From NCBI GenBank assembly GCA_965368405.1, contig CBDUMS010000056.1, positions 1 through 24,681 on the forward strand: a stretch of 24,681 nucleotides of DNA, in the 5' to 3' direction. Made by a program: the position numbers and the translations under genes. The first letter of the stretch is position 1. Each line of letters starts with the position of its first letter. Below, in pieces: positions 16,109 through 24,621 of this stretch. The notes beneath the pieces were generated by a model. That model saw nothing but the letters and a program-made list of their open reading frames with translations, had not been told where the DNA came from and made no database searches. This DNA is from S012-113 sp965368405. Lineage in GTDB: Bacteria; Bacteroidota; Bacteroidia; Cytophagales; Cyclobacteriaceae.

Positions 16109-17014
16109 ATGAGAAAGATAATAATAGTCGCACTCTTAATTGGGTTCGGCGGAATTAAAGCATACGCTCAGGACGAAGTATTACAAGATACTGTTTGGCG
16201 TATCAACGGAAAGGCTGGCCTTGTTTTTAACCAGGTGGCATTAACTAACTGGGCTGCCGGGGGTCAGAATTCACTTGCTGGAAATATTTCCTTTAATATG
16301 ACCGCCGATTATTCCAAGGACAAATGGAAATGGAATAACGCGGTTGTCCTGGGATATGGTTTGTCAAAGCAGGGAGAGGACCCTCTTAACAAAACGGATG
16401 ACCAAATCTTATTGAATACAACAGTTGGCTACGAAATGGGTGATAGTCCGTGGTACGCCTCCTTTAATGCCAATTTTAGAACTCAGTTCGCCGATGGTTT
16501 TAACCTGCCGGACGATTCTACTCTAGTCAGTACGTTTATGGCACCCGGTTATCTTGTTGCTGGCCTTGGTTTTAAATATGAAAAGAGTGAAGACTTTAAG
16601 TTTTTACTATCGCCAGTAACTAATAAAACAACTTTCGTCTTGAATGATGTCTTATCAGCCCAAGGGGCCTACGGGGTTGATACGCTATCAAATGTACGCG
16701 CAGAATTTGGTGCGTTTGCATCACTCTTTTACAAAAAAGAAGTGGTAAAAAACGTTACCCTAACAACTCTATTTACCATGTTTGGTAATTATGAAGACCT
16801 GGCAGTTTGGGATATTAACTGGGATTTAATCGTTGACTTCAAAATTAATGGTTGGCTTTCAGCTAATTTGACAACTAACCTGATTTATGATCAGGATATT
16901 GCCATCCCAATTGATACTACTGACGATGGTATCAATGATAGTTTTGGTCCTCGTGTGCAGTTCAGACAGGCCCTTGGTATTGGTTTGATTGCAAAGTTTA
17001 AAAAGTTTAAATAG
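16109..17014 (+). CDS. DUF3078 domain-containing exported protein
   Basis: A 301-residue exported protein with a signal peptide (MRKIIIVALLIGFGGIKAYAQ). The mature part opens with the DUF3078 hallmark, WRINGKAGLVFNQVALTNWAAGGQNSLA, where F-x-Q-x-x-x-x-NWAAGG is the family's signature. It continues as alternating aromatic strands (KWKWNNAVVLGYGLSK, WYASFNANFRTQFADG, FLLSPVTNKTTFVLND, LSANLTTNLIYDQDIAIP) and ends in a strand with GLIAKFKKFK. This pattern indicates an outer-membrane beta-barrel. The family is largely restricted to Bacteroidota and has no established function. It lies directly downstream of mscS, and its stop is 4 bp from the stop of the converging M28 gene, with no separate terminator seen. 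Confidence 0.92.
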   Translation: MRKIIIVALLIGFGGIKAYAQDEVLQDTVWRINGKAGLVFNQVALTNWAAGGQNSLAGNISFNMTADYSKDKWKWNNAVVLGYGLSKQGEDPLNKTDDQILLNTTVGYEMGDSPWYASFNANFRTQFADGFNLPDDSTLVSTFMAPGYLVAGLGFKYEKSEDFKFLLSPVTNKTTFVLNDVLSAQGAYGVDTLSNVRAEFGAFASLFYKKEVVKNVTLTTLFTMFGNYEDLAVWDINWDLIVDFKINGWLSANLTTNLIYDQDIAIPIDTTDDGINDSFGPRVQFRQALGIGLIAKFKKFK

Positions 17015-17018
17015 CTTC

Positions 17019-18470
17019 TTAATCCCAGCGCCAATCGCCCTGCATTTTTAGGTTTTCTTCAAGCCCATTGTCAATCATGAATTGACGGGTTTCTTCTGAG
17101 GATAGTCGCTGTGCAGGGAGGTTGTTCGCATTCGCTACAGCGTACAAAATCATGGTGCCATACCGTGTTGTATTGCGTATATGTTCTTCATTAACCAAGC
17201 TAAAATCATCGCAATCTGCATGATAACAACGATATATGCTGCGATCGAGGTTTGAGTGCAGGGAAATTATAGGGACACCAGCCAGCATAAAAGGTTGATG
17301 GTCGCTATGTAAGCCAGCTCGCATACTAAATGTGCCAGAATATGCTGTGTCTAGCTCATTAAGTCGAGAATTAAGACCATTAAAGAAGGTGGTATCAACT
17401 TCGCTGGCCCCAATATTAATTCCAATGGGGTTTCCTGTCATATCCAGGTTCATCATAAACTTTATCTTCTCAACTTCACCAGTCTCTTCTGCTTCATTTA
17501 CATAATAACGTGAGCCTAGTAAGCCTTGTTCTTCTCCCATAAAAAATACAAATTTTGTGGTGCGCTTAGGCTTAAGATTATTAGCCTGAAATGATCGGGC
17601 AATATCCAATACTGCAAATGAGCCTATTCCATTGTCAATCGCTCCTGTCGCCAGATCCCAACTATCCAAATGGCCCCCTACTATTACTTCTTCGTTTGGT
17701 AATTCACTACCTGGTAAGGTTGCAATTACATTTCGCGCCTTAATAGGTCCACTATAATTAGACATTTTGATTGATGCCGATACAGTTTCTGATTGAGCCA
17801 ATAACTCTTTTATCGTAAGGCCGTCTTCGTAACCTATACATATTGCAGGAACGGGTAGCAAGTCGCCCGTAACAGAAGCTGTTCCGGTTAGGAGTACGCC
17901 ATTAGGGACCTGATTAAAGATAACCACACCGGCAGCGCCATGTTGAATGGCCAGCTTAGCCTTCTCAGACCTGTGAAGGTTCTTTTTTCCTTCCCCTGAA
18001 TCCGGAAGAATTCCAATATATATCAAAGCTAACTTGCCTTTTAAGGCATCACCTATCTCCTCATAGTCTTCGACCAATCCATTGCCCATATCCATTAAAG
18101 GTGCAGAAACCTCCGATTCTACAGGAGAATGACCCAAACTAACTGCCTTTAAGTTTGCTGCTTTGCCATTTGAGATTAACTCTACCGCAATTGACTTTCT
18201 ACTCCAGGCATTAACTTCGAATGGCTGAAACTTAACATCTTCGAAACCGTAGCCCACCAGTTTATCGTAGATAAATTGTTCCGCTTTTGCACCATTTTCT
18301 GAACCCGTAAGACGATGCCCAATAAGAATGGTTTCCTCTTCCAAATCCGAATAGGCGCGGGAATTGTCAAGAATTTCTGAATTTATTTGAGAATAGAGAT
18401 CGTTGCTCGTTTCGTTAACCGTACAGGAAAAATAAAGGAGTGACGCTAAGAGTAAAAATTTGGATTTCAT
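17019..18470 (-). CDS. M28 family metallopeptidase with PA domain, likely lipoprotein
   Basis: A 483-residue exported zinc exopeptidase, similar in layout to plasma glutamate carboxypeptidase (carboxypeptidase Q). The N-terminus has a signal peptide with a relaxed lipobox at Cys16 (LLYFSC), so it is probably a lipoprotein. A PA (protease-associated) domain is inserted at about 120-235, with KGKLALIYIGILP and AKLAIQHGAAGVVIFNQ. The M28 core supplies the metal and catalytic residues: His267 and Asp279 (GGHLDSWDLATGAIDNGIG), the catalytic Glu313 and ligand Glu314 (MGEEQGLLGSRYY), Asp343 (NLDMTGNP), and His417 (CYHADCDDFS). All appear intact. Substrates are likely peptides or dipeptides. It is downstream of nfu with an 80-bp gap holding a hairpin, so it is probably transcribed separately. 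Confidence 0.93.
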   Translation of the reverse strand: MKSKFLLLASLLYFSCTVNETSNDLYSQINSEILDNSRAYSDLEEETILIGHRLTGSENGAKAEQFIYDKLVGYGFEDVKFQPFEVNAWSRKSIAVELISNGKAANLKAVSLGHSPVESEVSAPLMDMGNGLVEDYEEIGDALKGKLALIYIGILPDSGEGKKNLHRSEKAKLAIQHGAAGVVIFNQVPNGVLLTGTASVTGDLLPVPAICIGYEDGLTIKELLAQSETVSASIKMSNYSGPIKARNVIATLPGSELPNEEVIVGGHLDSWDLATGAIDNGIGSFAVLDIARSFQANNLKPKRTTKFVFFMGEEQGLLGSRYYVNEAEETGEVEKIKFMMNLDMTGNPIGINIGASEVDTTFFNGLNSRLNELDTAYSGTFSMRAGLHSDHQPFMLAGVPIISLHSNLDRSIYRCYHADCDDFSLVNEEHIRNTTRYGTMILYAVANANNLPAQRLSSEETRQFMIDNGLEENLKMQGDWRWD

Positions 18471-18525
18471 AATTATAAGTTAAGCCATAAAGCTATAACT
18501 TTTGATAATTAATCCAACCTTAATT

Positions 18526-18545
18526 CATACGATCGGTATCGTATG
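18526..18545. terminator. perfect 8-bp hairpin just after nfu
   Basis: CATACGAT (18526-18533) and ATCGTATG (18538-18545) form a perfect 8-bp inverted repeat around CGGT, 5 bp past the nfu stop on the minus strand. There is no strong T run on either side, so it may be a weak terminator or an mRNA 3' stabiliser for the batD-nfu group. Confidence 0.4.
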
Positions 18546-18550
18546 GAAAG

Positions 18551-19156
18551 CTATACCTCTACCGCTTCTACCGACTGGATTTCAGGAATTGCACGTTTAA
18601 GCAAACTCTCAATGCCGGCTTTTAAGGTAATGGTACTCGAAGGGCACCCGCTACATGAACCTTGCAACAACACTTTTACAACACCCTCATCGTATGAGTC
18701 AAATGTTATAGCACCACCATCCATTTCTACGGCTGGCTTAATGTACTCATCAAGTACATCCTTAATTTGAGTGATAATAGGATCTGCATCCTCACTGGGT
18801 TCTTCTATTTTAACGATTCGCTCCGGTTCCGCTAAAATAGGCTCATTATTTTCAAGGTGCTCCTTAATAAACTGGCTTACCAATATCCGCGCTTCAGACC
18901 AATCAACGGCATCCGTCTTTGTAACGGTTACGAAATTGCTCATATAAAAAACCCGATCTACAAAATCAAATTTATCGAAAAGCTTGTGTGCAAGCGGTGC
19001 ATCCAAAGCTGCCTTTACGTTTGGAAAATCAAAGCTTAAGCCATCTTCAACTAACATAAAGTTAGCCACAAACTTCATAGAGTTCGGATTGGGGTTCGAT
19101 TCGGTATATATCGTAACTTGTCTCGAGGCGATTTTTTCTGTACTGGAAGTTCCCAT
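18551..19156 (-). CDS. nfu: NifU family Fe-S cluster scaffold/carrier (Nfu type)
   Basis: A 201-residue cytoplasmic protein that carries and delivers iron-sulfur clusters to target enzymes. The N-terminal half (about 12-100) is an Nfu_N domain, recognisable from TESNPNPNSMKFVANFML and FDFPNVKAALDAPLAHKLF. A short acidic linker leads to the C-terminal NifU domain (about 126-201) with IKPAVEMDGGAITF and the cluster-binding CSGCPSS motif (Cys168 and Cys171). Two copies together hold one [4Fe-4S] cluster in known family members. It follows the second symporter by 59 bp and has its own promoter-like box. Confidence 0.95.
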   Translation of the reverse strand: MGTSSTEKIASRQVTIYTESNPNPNSMKFVANFMLVEDGLSFDFPNVKAALDAPLAHKLFDKFDFVDRVFYMSNFVTVTKTDAVDWSEARILVSQFIKEHLENNEPILAEPERIVKIEEPSEDADPIITQIKDVLDEYIKPAVEMDGGAITFDSYDEGVVKVLLQGSCSGCPSSTITLKAGIESLLKRAIPEIQSVEAVEV

Positions 19157-19184
19157 ATAGCTAATTAAGAATGTTTCTAAATAG

Positions 19185-19192
19185 CAAAGATA
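19185..19192 (-). promoter_or_regulatory. Bacteroidota -7 box TATCTTTG before nfu
   Basis: On the minus strand TATCTTTG (plus-strand CAAAGATA) is an exact TAnnTTTG match, 28 bp before the nfu ATG and inside the 59-bp gap after the symporter gene. A TTTT run 17 bp upstream could serve as a weak -33. It suggests nfu can be expressed apart from the genes upstream. Confidence 0.5.
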
Positions 19193-19215
19193 TAGCTTTT
19201 AGATTAATTAAAACG

Positions 19216-20628
19216 CTAACTATATTTTTTAAGTTCCCCTTCAGATTTTGCTATTAATGTCGATACAGTAGCATCACCAGTTACATTTACTACAGTACGT
19301 ACCATATCTAATGGTCGATCGATCGGGAAAATAATGGCTACCCAGGCTGGATTAAGCCCGACAGATTGTAAGACAATAATCATCATGATTAGGCCCGCAC
19401 TAGGTACTGCGGCAGCGCCAATAGAGGCCAGCGATGCCGTAAGCACAATAGTCAATTGCTGACCAATAGTTAGATCTACCATATGCAACTGAGCCATAAA
19501 TATTACAGCAACGGCCTGATGTAGACTGGTGCCATCCATATTTACGGTGGCTCCGATAGGCAGAACAAAACTTGAGATACTCTTTGGAACACCCATATTA
19601 TCTTCTACACATTCCATAGTAACGGGCAAGGTAGCCGCACTAGAGCTGGTTGAGAATCCCAGGAATTGTGCAGGGCTAATATTTCTAAAGAACTCTCTAT
19701 AAGTAATTTTCTTTACGAAGATTTTGATGATGGTTGGGTACATTACAAAAATCACAAAGAACAGCCCTGCTAATAAGGTTAGTGCATATGAGCCCAAGCC
19801 AAGAAATATATCAAAGACCTCTGCGGGTGTATCGGCCATCTTGGCAACCACCCCAGATAAAAGAGCAAATACAAAAAATGGCGCTGCCCTCATTACAAGG
19901 TCTACCATCTTAATAAATATTGCATTCACCCCTTCGACAAAGGCGATAATTGGCGCTGATTTATCCTTGGGAATAAGAACAACGGTTATCCCAAAAAAGA
20001 TAGCAAAGAAAATAACCTGTAGCATCAGCTGGTTATTGCTGATGGAAAAAAGTACGTTTTCGGGGACCATATTCACGATAAACGTTAGTGGACTGCTCTC
20101 TTTCTGAGCCTTAGCAGCACCCATTTTTTCCGCTAAGTCCTTTTTCTGGGCTTCAGTTAATCTTTGGTCCTCCTGTGATTGTGTTAGATATTGCGAATAC
20201 TTTGGATCATCAAGAAAATTTAGACCATCCTGCGATTCGCCCATTCCTTCTTCTTGAAGCCATAATTCATAGCTGAGCCTATTTTTGATACGTTGTTCGT
20301 CATCTACGTGCGACCCCGGCTTGATAACGTTTACAAACAGCAAACCAATAAAAATAGCCATGAAAGTGGTGGCCATATAAGCAAGTAGCGTTTTTCCTCC
20401 TAAACGGCCCAGTTTTGAGACATCGCTCAAATTAGCTACTCCACCAATTATAGAAAACAGGACTAGTGGAACGGCAATGAACTTCAATAATCGGATAAAG
20501 ATCGTTCCGAATGGATCAATCCATGTGATTGTAAATGCATTCCACCCAAGAGCACTTGAGATAAAAGCCCAGATTACCCCAAGTACAAGGCCAATCATTA
20601 TTTTAACATGAATAGGAAGTTTACGCAT
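19216..20628 (-). CDS. dicarboxylate/amino acid:cation symporter, with extra polar loop
   Basis: A 470-residue inner-membrane symporter of the DAACS family (GltP/Glt-Ph type). The conserved core is present: the HP1 serine-rich tip STSSSAATLPVTM (326-338), the NMDGT motif (363-367, Asp365, a sodium ligand in Glt-Ph), and the helix-8 stretch DMVRTVVNVTGD (441-452). Arg444 stands where Glt-Ph Arg397 binds the substrate's side-chain carboxylate, pointing to glutamate or aspartate rather than neutral amino acids. Compared with its neighbour, a charged, Gln/Glu-rich loop of about 40 extra residues lies between about 108 and 178 (e.g. YSQYLTQSQEDQRLTEAQKK). It starts 38 bp after the paralogue's stop and probably shares a transcript with it. 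Confidence 0.94.
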   Translation of the reverse strand: MRKLPIHVKIMIGLVLGVIWAFISSALGWNAFTITWIDPFGTIFIRLLKFIAVPLVLFSIIGGVANLSDVSKLGRLGGKTLLAYMATTFMAIFIGLLFVNVIKPGSHVDDEQRIKNRLSYELWLQEEGMGESQDGLNFLDDPKYSQYLTQSQEDQRLTEAQKKDLAEKMGAAKAQKESSPLTFIVNMVPENVLFSISNNQLMLQVIFFAIFFGITVVLIPKDKSAPIIAFVEGVNAIFIKMVDLVMRAAPFFVFALLSGVVAKMADTPAEVFDIFLGLGSYALTLLAGLFFVIFVMYPTIIKIFVKKITYREFFRNISPAQFLGFSTSSSAATLPVTMECVEDNMGVPKSISSFVLPIGATVNMDGTSLHQAVAVIFMAQLHMVDLTIGQQLTIVLTASLASIGAAAVPSAGLIMMIIVLQSVGLNPAWVAIIFPIDRPLDMVRTVVNVTGDATVSTLIAKSEGELKKYS

Positions 20629-20666
20629 CGGTTTTTGTTTTAAGCTTTCCGTCTAATATATGGATT

Positions 20667-21980
20667 TTATCCTTGAGGACTTTCAAGCTCCTCCACAGGC
20701 TTAAGCGCATTCTCAGTTGAGGCTACCACAACAGCTACTGAGGCATCACCGGTTATATTTACCATCGTCCTTATCATGTCTAAGATTCTTTCCGGTGCCA
20801 TAATGAGCGCAATGCCTGCCGCAGGAATTCCAGCAGCTTCAAGCACAATAACAAGCATTACTAAACCTGCTCCGGGTACACCAGCTGTTCCAACAGCCGC
20901 CAAGGTTGCGGTTAGTACGATCATCAACTGCTGGGATAGGGATAAATCAAGCCCCATGGCCTGTGCAATAAATACAGCAGAAACACCTTGATAAAGGCTT
21001 GTTCCATTCATATTGATCGTTGCACCAAGCGGTAAAACAAAGCTGCTTACCTCTTCCGATACTCCCAGTTTCTTTTCTACGCGATCCATCGTAACGGGAA
21101 GGGTAGCAGTACTTGAACTGGTGCTAAAACCTAAAAGCATTGCGGGTCGAATTCCCTTAAAGAAGCTGAAGTACTTAATCTTGGAGAAATATCTTATCAA
21201 GATAGGATAAATGATGGCCATCATTACAAGCATTCCTAAAATCACGGTAATCGTATACCACAACAAAGCATACAAAAGCTCCCATGCCTTGTCCGGATCA
21301 TCCCCTGCTATCTCTATAATGAGCGATGCAATTAAAGCAAAAACACCATAAGGGGCGATCATCATGATATACTGCACAATTTTAATAATCACCTCGTTAA
21401 GCCCGTTGAAAAAACTCAGCACCGTAGCTCCTTTTTCCTTGGGAGTTTGCAAGAGTGCCACCCCAACCAATAAAGCAAAGAAAACAACCTGCAACATTAA
21501 GCCATTATTTGATGCTGCAAGAAAAATATTATCAGGTACCATATCAACCAGTGGCTGAAGAGGCCCACGTGTTTTTACATCTTGTGCAACATCAATTTTA
21601 CTACTGGCATTGGCATCGTATAACGACATTAGATTTTGCCGTGTCTCCTCTGGCAACTTATATCCTGGTTTTAATACCGCTACAAGTGAGAGACCAAGGC
21701 TAATAGAGATTATTGTAGTAACTACAAAAATTAGCAATGTTTTACCGCCCATCCTGGACAGTTTAGAGATATCACCAATATTCGCAACCCCAATTATTAG
21801 CGACGCCAAGACTAAGGGTACTGCCACCATTTTCAACGATCGAATAAAGATTGTACCAAATGGTTTAATAAAATCTATAGTAAAACTTGATAAGCCTGAA
21901 AATTGGATGGCGATCATGCCAAAAATCAATCCCAAGGTCATTCCAATTAGAATCTTGGTGTGTAAGGGTAGTTTTTTCAT
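20667..21980 (-). CDS. dicarboxylate/amino acid:cation symporter, paralogue with NMNGT motif
   Basis: A 437-residue DAACS symporter, a tandem paralogue of the next gene, with which it shares STSSSTATLPVTM (286-298) and DMIRTMVNITGD (401-412). Arg404 again suggests acidic amino acid or similar substrates. In place of the NMDGT motif it has NMNGT (323-327, Asn325), so the acidic side chain that helps bind one sodium ion in Glt-Ph is replaced by an amide. The length is normal for the family. It starts 10 bp after the aroC stop, so the two genes should share an mRNA. Confidence 0.94.
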   Translation of the reverse strand: MKKLPLHTKILIGMTLGLIFGMIAIQFSGLSSFTIDFIKPFGTIFIRSLKMVAVPLVLASLIIGVANIGDISKLSRMGGKTLLIFVVTTIISISLGLSLVAVLKPGYKLPEETRQNLMSLYDANASSKIDVAQDVKTRGPLQPLVDMVPDNIFLAASNNGLMLQVVFFALLVGVALLQTPKEKGATVLSFFNGLNEVIIKIVQYIMMIAPYGVFALIASLIIEIAGDDPDKAWELLYALLWYTITVILGMLVMMAIIYPILIRYFSKIKYFSFFKGIRPAMLLGFSTSSSTATLPVTMDRVEKKLGVSEEVSSFVLPLGATINMNGTSLYQGVSAVFIAQAMGLDLSLSQQLMIVLTATLAAVGTAGVPGAGLVMLVIVLEAAGIPAAGIALIMAPERILDMIRTMVNITGDASVAVVVASTENALKPVEELESPQG

Positions 21981-21990
21981 AGTTCAGTTA

Positions 21991-23073
21991 TCAGCCGCCC
22001 AATTTAGTTGTTTGGTTCATTAATACAAAGTCGGCCATGACTAACGCGGTCATAGCTTCCACGATTGGTACAGCACGCGGTACAACACAAGGGTCATGAC
22101 GACCTTTCCCTTCAACCTTCACTGCATCACCCTCTTTATTAATACTGTCTTGTGGTTGCATTATGGTCGCGACCGGCTTAAAAGCAACTCTAAAATAAAT
22201 CTCTTCGCCATTGCTTATGCCGCCTTGCACACCCCCAGAGTAATTGGTTTGGGTTCGCACACCACTATCGGTTTTTTCAATTATATCATTATGTTCAGAG
22301 CCTTTTAATGATACGCCATCAAACCCGCTGCCATAATCAAATCCTTTTACTGCATTAATACTAAGCATGGCCATACCAAGCTGAGCATGAAGTTTCATAA
22401 ATATAGGCTCGCCTAAACCCACAGGAACACCCGATACAACCCCTGTAACAACACCTCCAATCGTATCTCCAGATTTCTTCACCTTTTTAATAAGGTCAAC
22501 CATGGCCTCCGATGTGCCAGAATCGGGGCACCTAAGATCGTTTTCGGCTTGCTCCAAAAGCTCCTCAACTGAATAAACATTCGTTGTTCTTATATCGCCA
22601 ACCTGACTAACATAGGCTCGAGTTCTTATGCCTAATTGAGCAATTACCTGTTTGGCAATTGCTCCAGCGGCCACCCATCCTGCCGTTATGCGTGCCGACG
22701 AGCGGCCACCTCCACGATAATCGCGGTGACCATATTTTTCCTCATAGGTATAATCGGCATGCGAGGGTCTATACTGAGCGGCAATATGCCCGTAATCTTT
22801 AGATCGAGCATCGAGGTTCTTTATTAAAATTGCAATTGGCGATCCTGTTGTTCGTCCTTCGAAAACACCAGAAACCAACTCAAATTCATCCGCCTCTTTG
22901 CGTGCTGTTGTAAGTGCAGATTGCCCCGGCTTCCTTCGGTCTAAATCAGATTGAATTTGTGCAAAATCCAGAGAGATATTGGCCGGACAGCCATCGATCA
23001 CTACTCCTACACCTGTGCCATGAGACTCGCCAAATGAGGTGATCCTAAATATGTTACCAAAACTATTTTTCAT
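21991..23073 (-). CDS. aroC: chorismate synthase
   Basis: A 360-residue cytoplasmic enzyme that converts 5-enolpyruvylshikimate-3-phosphate to chorismate, the last shared step toward aromatic amino acids, folate and quinones, using reduced FMN. All signature blocks are present: the N-terminal IFRITSFGESHGTGVGVVID with the FMN-region His, the YGHRDYRGGGRSSARITAGW block (signature 2), and the C-terminal RHDPCVVPRAVPIVEAM (signature 3). Length is standard. Its ATG directly abuts the batD stop codon (TAGATG), and the symporter gene follows after 10 bp. No other aro genes are nearby. Confidence 0.97.
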   Translation of the reverse strand: MKNSFGNIFRITSFGESHGTGVGVVIDGCPANISLDFAQIQSDLDRRKPGQSALTTARKEADEFELVSGVFEGRTTGSPIAILIKNLDARSKDYGHIAAQYRPSHADYTYEEKYGHRDYRGGGRSSARITAGWVAAGAIAKQVIAQLGIRTRAYVSQVGDIRTTNVYSVEELLEQAENDLRCPDSGTSEAMVDLIKKVKKSGDTIGGVVTGVVSGVPVGLGEPIFMKLHAQLGMAMLSINAVKGFDYGSGFDGVSLKGSEHNDIIEKTDSGVRTQTNYSGGVQGGISNGEEIYFRVAFKPVATIMQPQDSINKEGDAVKVEGKGRHDPCVVPRAVPIVEAMTALVMADFVLMNQTTKLGG

Positions 23074-24519
23074 CTATTTCTTAAAGACAACGTAGGCAGA
23101 AGCTGCCAAAATTAGCAAAATAAAGCCATTTGCTATTATCTTGATAAGCTCCCAATCGTTTTTCTGTATTAACGTGTTGTCTTCGACTTCAATCAGATCA
23201 TAGAATGTTCCCAAATCATTGGCTATTATGGTCTCATTCTTTTTGCTCTCGCCAGTTACCAGAATAGTTACATTCGATTGAAGTGTATCGTAAGTATCCT
23301 TTCGGGTATTGAAGAAAACCCATTGAAAATAATCCTTCAGGTTATAAGTGCCGGGCTCATTCGGTATTCCATAATAGCTGAAAGATTTTGCGCCGGTAAC
23401 AGTATTATTGCTCCTGCGAATACTTTGGTCGACATTGGGTTTATAAAACTCAATATCATCGACATCAGGAATGTTTGGTGGTGGAATAGCCGCTATGTTG
23501 CCTTCACCAAAAAGATCGAAATCATAGGCAAAACTCTGGCCTGTTCTTAGCTCTGTTTTATCTATCTTTTCTCTAAGCTGAAAATGCCCTACCGCAACCT
23601 GATCTTTTAGAGGGTGGGGTGGTAAATCTATTACTTTAACCGTAGTGGGCTTGGAATAAAAGGTTTTAAAACCCTCTTTCCTGTTCTGGCCAAAAAAGGA
23701 TGGGTTCTTCGCCACCTGATATTTTATCATTTCTAAACCAATTTTAGGAAAATTAATGTCTTGTGTATTCAGGGGGTAGAATTCGCCCTGGTAGATTTTA
23801 TATTGTGTATACATCTTACCATTTATCTCAATGGGAATTCCATTTATCTTTTCGATATTGAAGTTTTCTTCCCAGCAGTCCTGTGGTTTAACCTGTTTCA
23901 ATATCTCTCCAAGTTGTCTTCCTAGATCATAGAACTGTAAAGGTGCTCGATTCGCCACAGCAACATAAAAGGCCAGGTTTGCTGTAAAGCCTTCTCCGAT
24001 ATATACTTCTTTTTTAGAGGTTGTTAGTGCTAAAAAGGCATCGTCTTTTACATCAACAAATTCTTGCGGTTGACTGCGATTTCCAAAGAAGTCCTGAAAA
24101 GGATCGTTATTAAATGGGTCGTGTTGGCGCTGTTGCACAGGCGGGCCTACAGTCAGAACCATTCCTTTAGCCTGAATTTTTTCGTCGTTTACTGTAATAC
24201 TAAAGTCCGGAATTGTGACTTTACCCTGCTTAGCAGGAGTATAGCTCATTATTATACTATGAGAAGAAGAAACCCTGCCATTAACGATCTGGGTAGAACT
24301 GGATGAAGATGTACCTCTTTTTCGTAATCCAGGTATATCTGGGAACTGATCGTAAGACTTGATACTACTATTATTGGCAACAATAGTAATCGTAAACGAC
24401 TGATTTTCACCTATTTGATTAGGACCTAACTCTATTTTTACCTCTTGCCCATAGCCTTGAAGGCTAAATAGTAGCGGTAATAAAACCAGGCTCCAACACC
24501 ATAAAATTCTCTTAAACAT
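23074..24519 (-). CDS. batD: BatD family protein
   Basis: A 481-residue envelope protein. It has a signal peptide (MFKRILWCWSLVLLPLLFSLQGYGQ), then beta-rich Ig-like regions (VKIELGPNQIGENQSFTITI, SSSHSIIMSYTPAKQGKVTI), a linker with QQRQHDPFNNDPFQDFFGNR, and further beta domains with KEVYIGEGFTANLAFYV and RTGQSFAYDFDLFGEGNI. One C-terminal membrane helix (about 459-478) ends in VFKK, so the bulk faces the periplasm. This is the BatD layout of the Bacteroides aerotolerance (Bat) genes, though shorter than many BatD proteins. Bat proteins are linked to stress or envelope complexes with VWA-domain partners, but BatD's role is unknown. Here no batA, B, C or E is adjacent; it is the first gene of a run with aroC and two symporters. 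Confidence 0.88.
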   Translation of the reverse strand: MFKRILWCWSLVLLPLLFSLQGYGQEVKIELGPNQIGENQSFTITIVANNSSIKSYDQFPDIPGLRKRGTSSSSSTQIVNGRVSSSHSIIMSYTPAKQGKVTIPDFSITVNDEKIQAKGMVLTVGPPVQQRQHDPFNNDPFQDFFGNRSQPQEFVDVKDDAFLALTTSKKEVYIGEGFTANLAFYVAVANRAPLQFYDLGRQLGEILKQVKPQDCWEENFNIEKINGIPIEINGKMYTQYKIYQGEFYPLNTQDINFPKIGLEMIKYQVAKNPSFFGQNRKEGFKTFYSKPTTVKVIDLPPHPLKDQVAVGHFQLREKIDKTELRTGQSFAYDFDLFGEGNIAAIPPPNIPDVDDIEFYKPNVDQSIRRSNNTVTGAKSFSYYGIPNEPGTYNLKDYFQWVFFNTRKDTYDTLQSNVTILVTGESKKNETIIANDLGTFYDLIEVEDNTLIQKNDWELIKIIANGFILLILAASAYVVFKK

Positions 24520-24598
24520 AGCCAGATTTAATTGAAAGCACCAAATTATACAATTCTTGGAAATCTTGATTAGATTTCCTATCTTTCTACTGTCTTAT

Positions 24599-24620
24599 AC
24601 GAATGATCTTGATCGTTCGT
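24599..24620. promoter_or_regulatory. near-perfect 22-bp palindrome between batD and a divergent frame
   Basis: ACGAATGATC (24599-24608) and GATCGTTCGT (24611-24620) are inverted repeats with one mismatch, separated by TT. It ends one base before the ATG of the partial plus-strand frame at 24622. Its position could suit a regulator's operator or an mRNA hairpin covering the start. Confidence 0.45.
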
Positions 24621-24621
24621 T

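Noticed and set aside
19724..20107. 127-codon plus-strand frame within the longer symporter gene
   Set aside because: Antisense shadow of conserved membrane helices; Thr/Ile/Lys-rich composition typical of reversed hydrophobic codons.
21610..22023. 137-codon plus-strand frame over the symporter and aroC ends
   Set aside because: It is antisense to two well-supported genes and its translation shows no family features.
24520..24545. TATAATTTG on the minus strand as the batD -7 box
   Set aside because: The spacing between TA and TTTG is one or three bases instead of two, so it does not fit the Bacteroidota consensus well enough to call.
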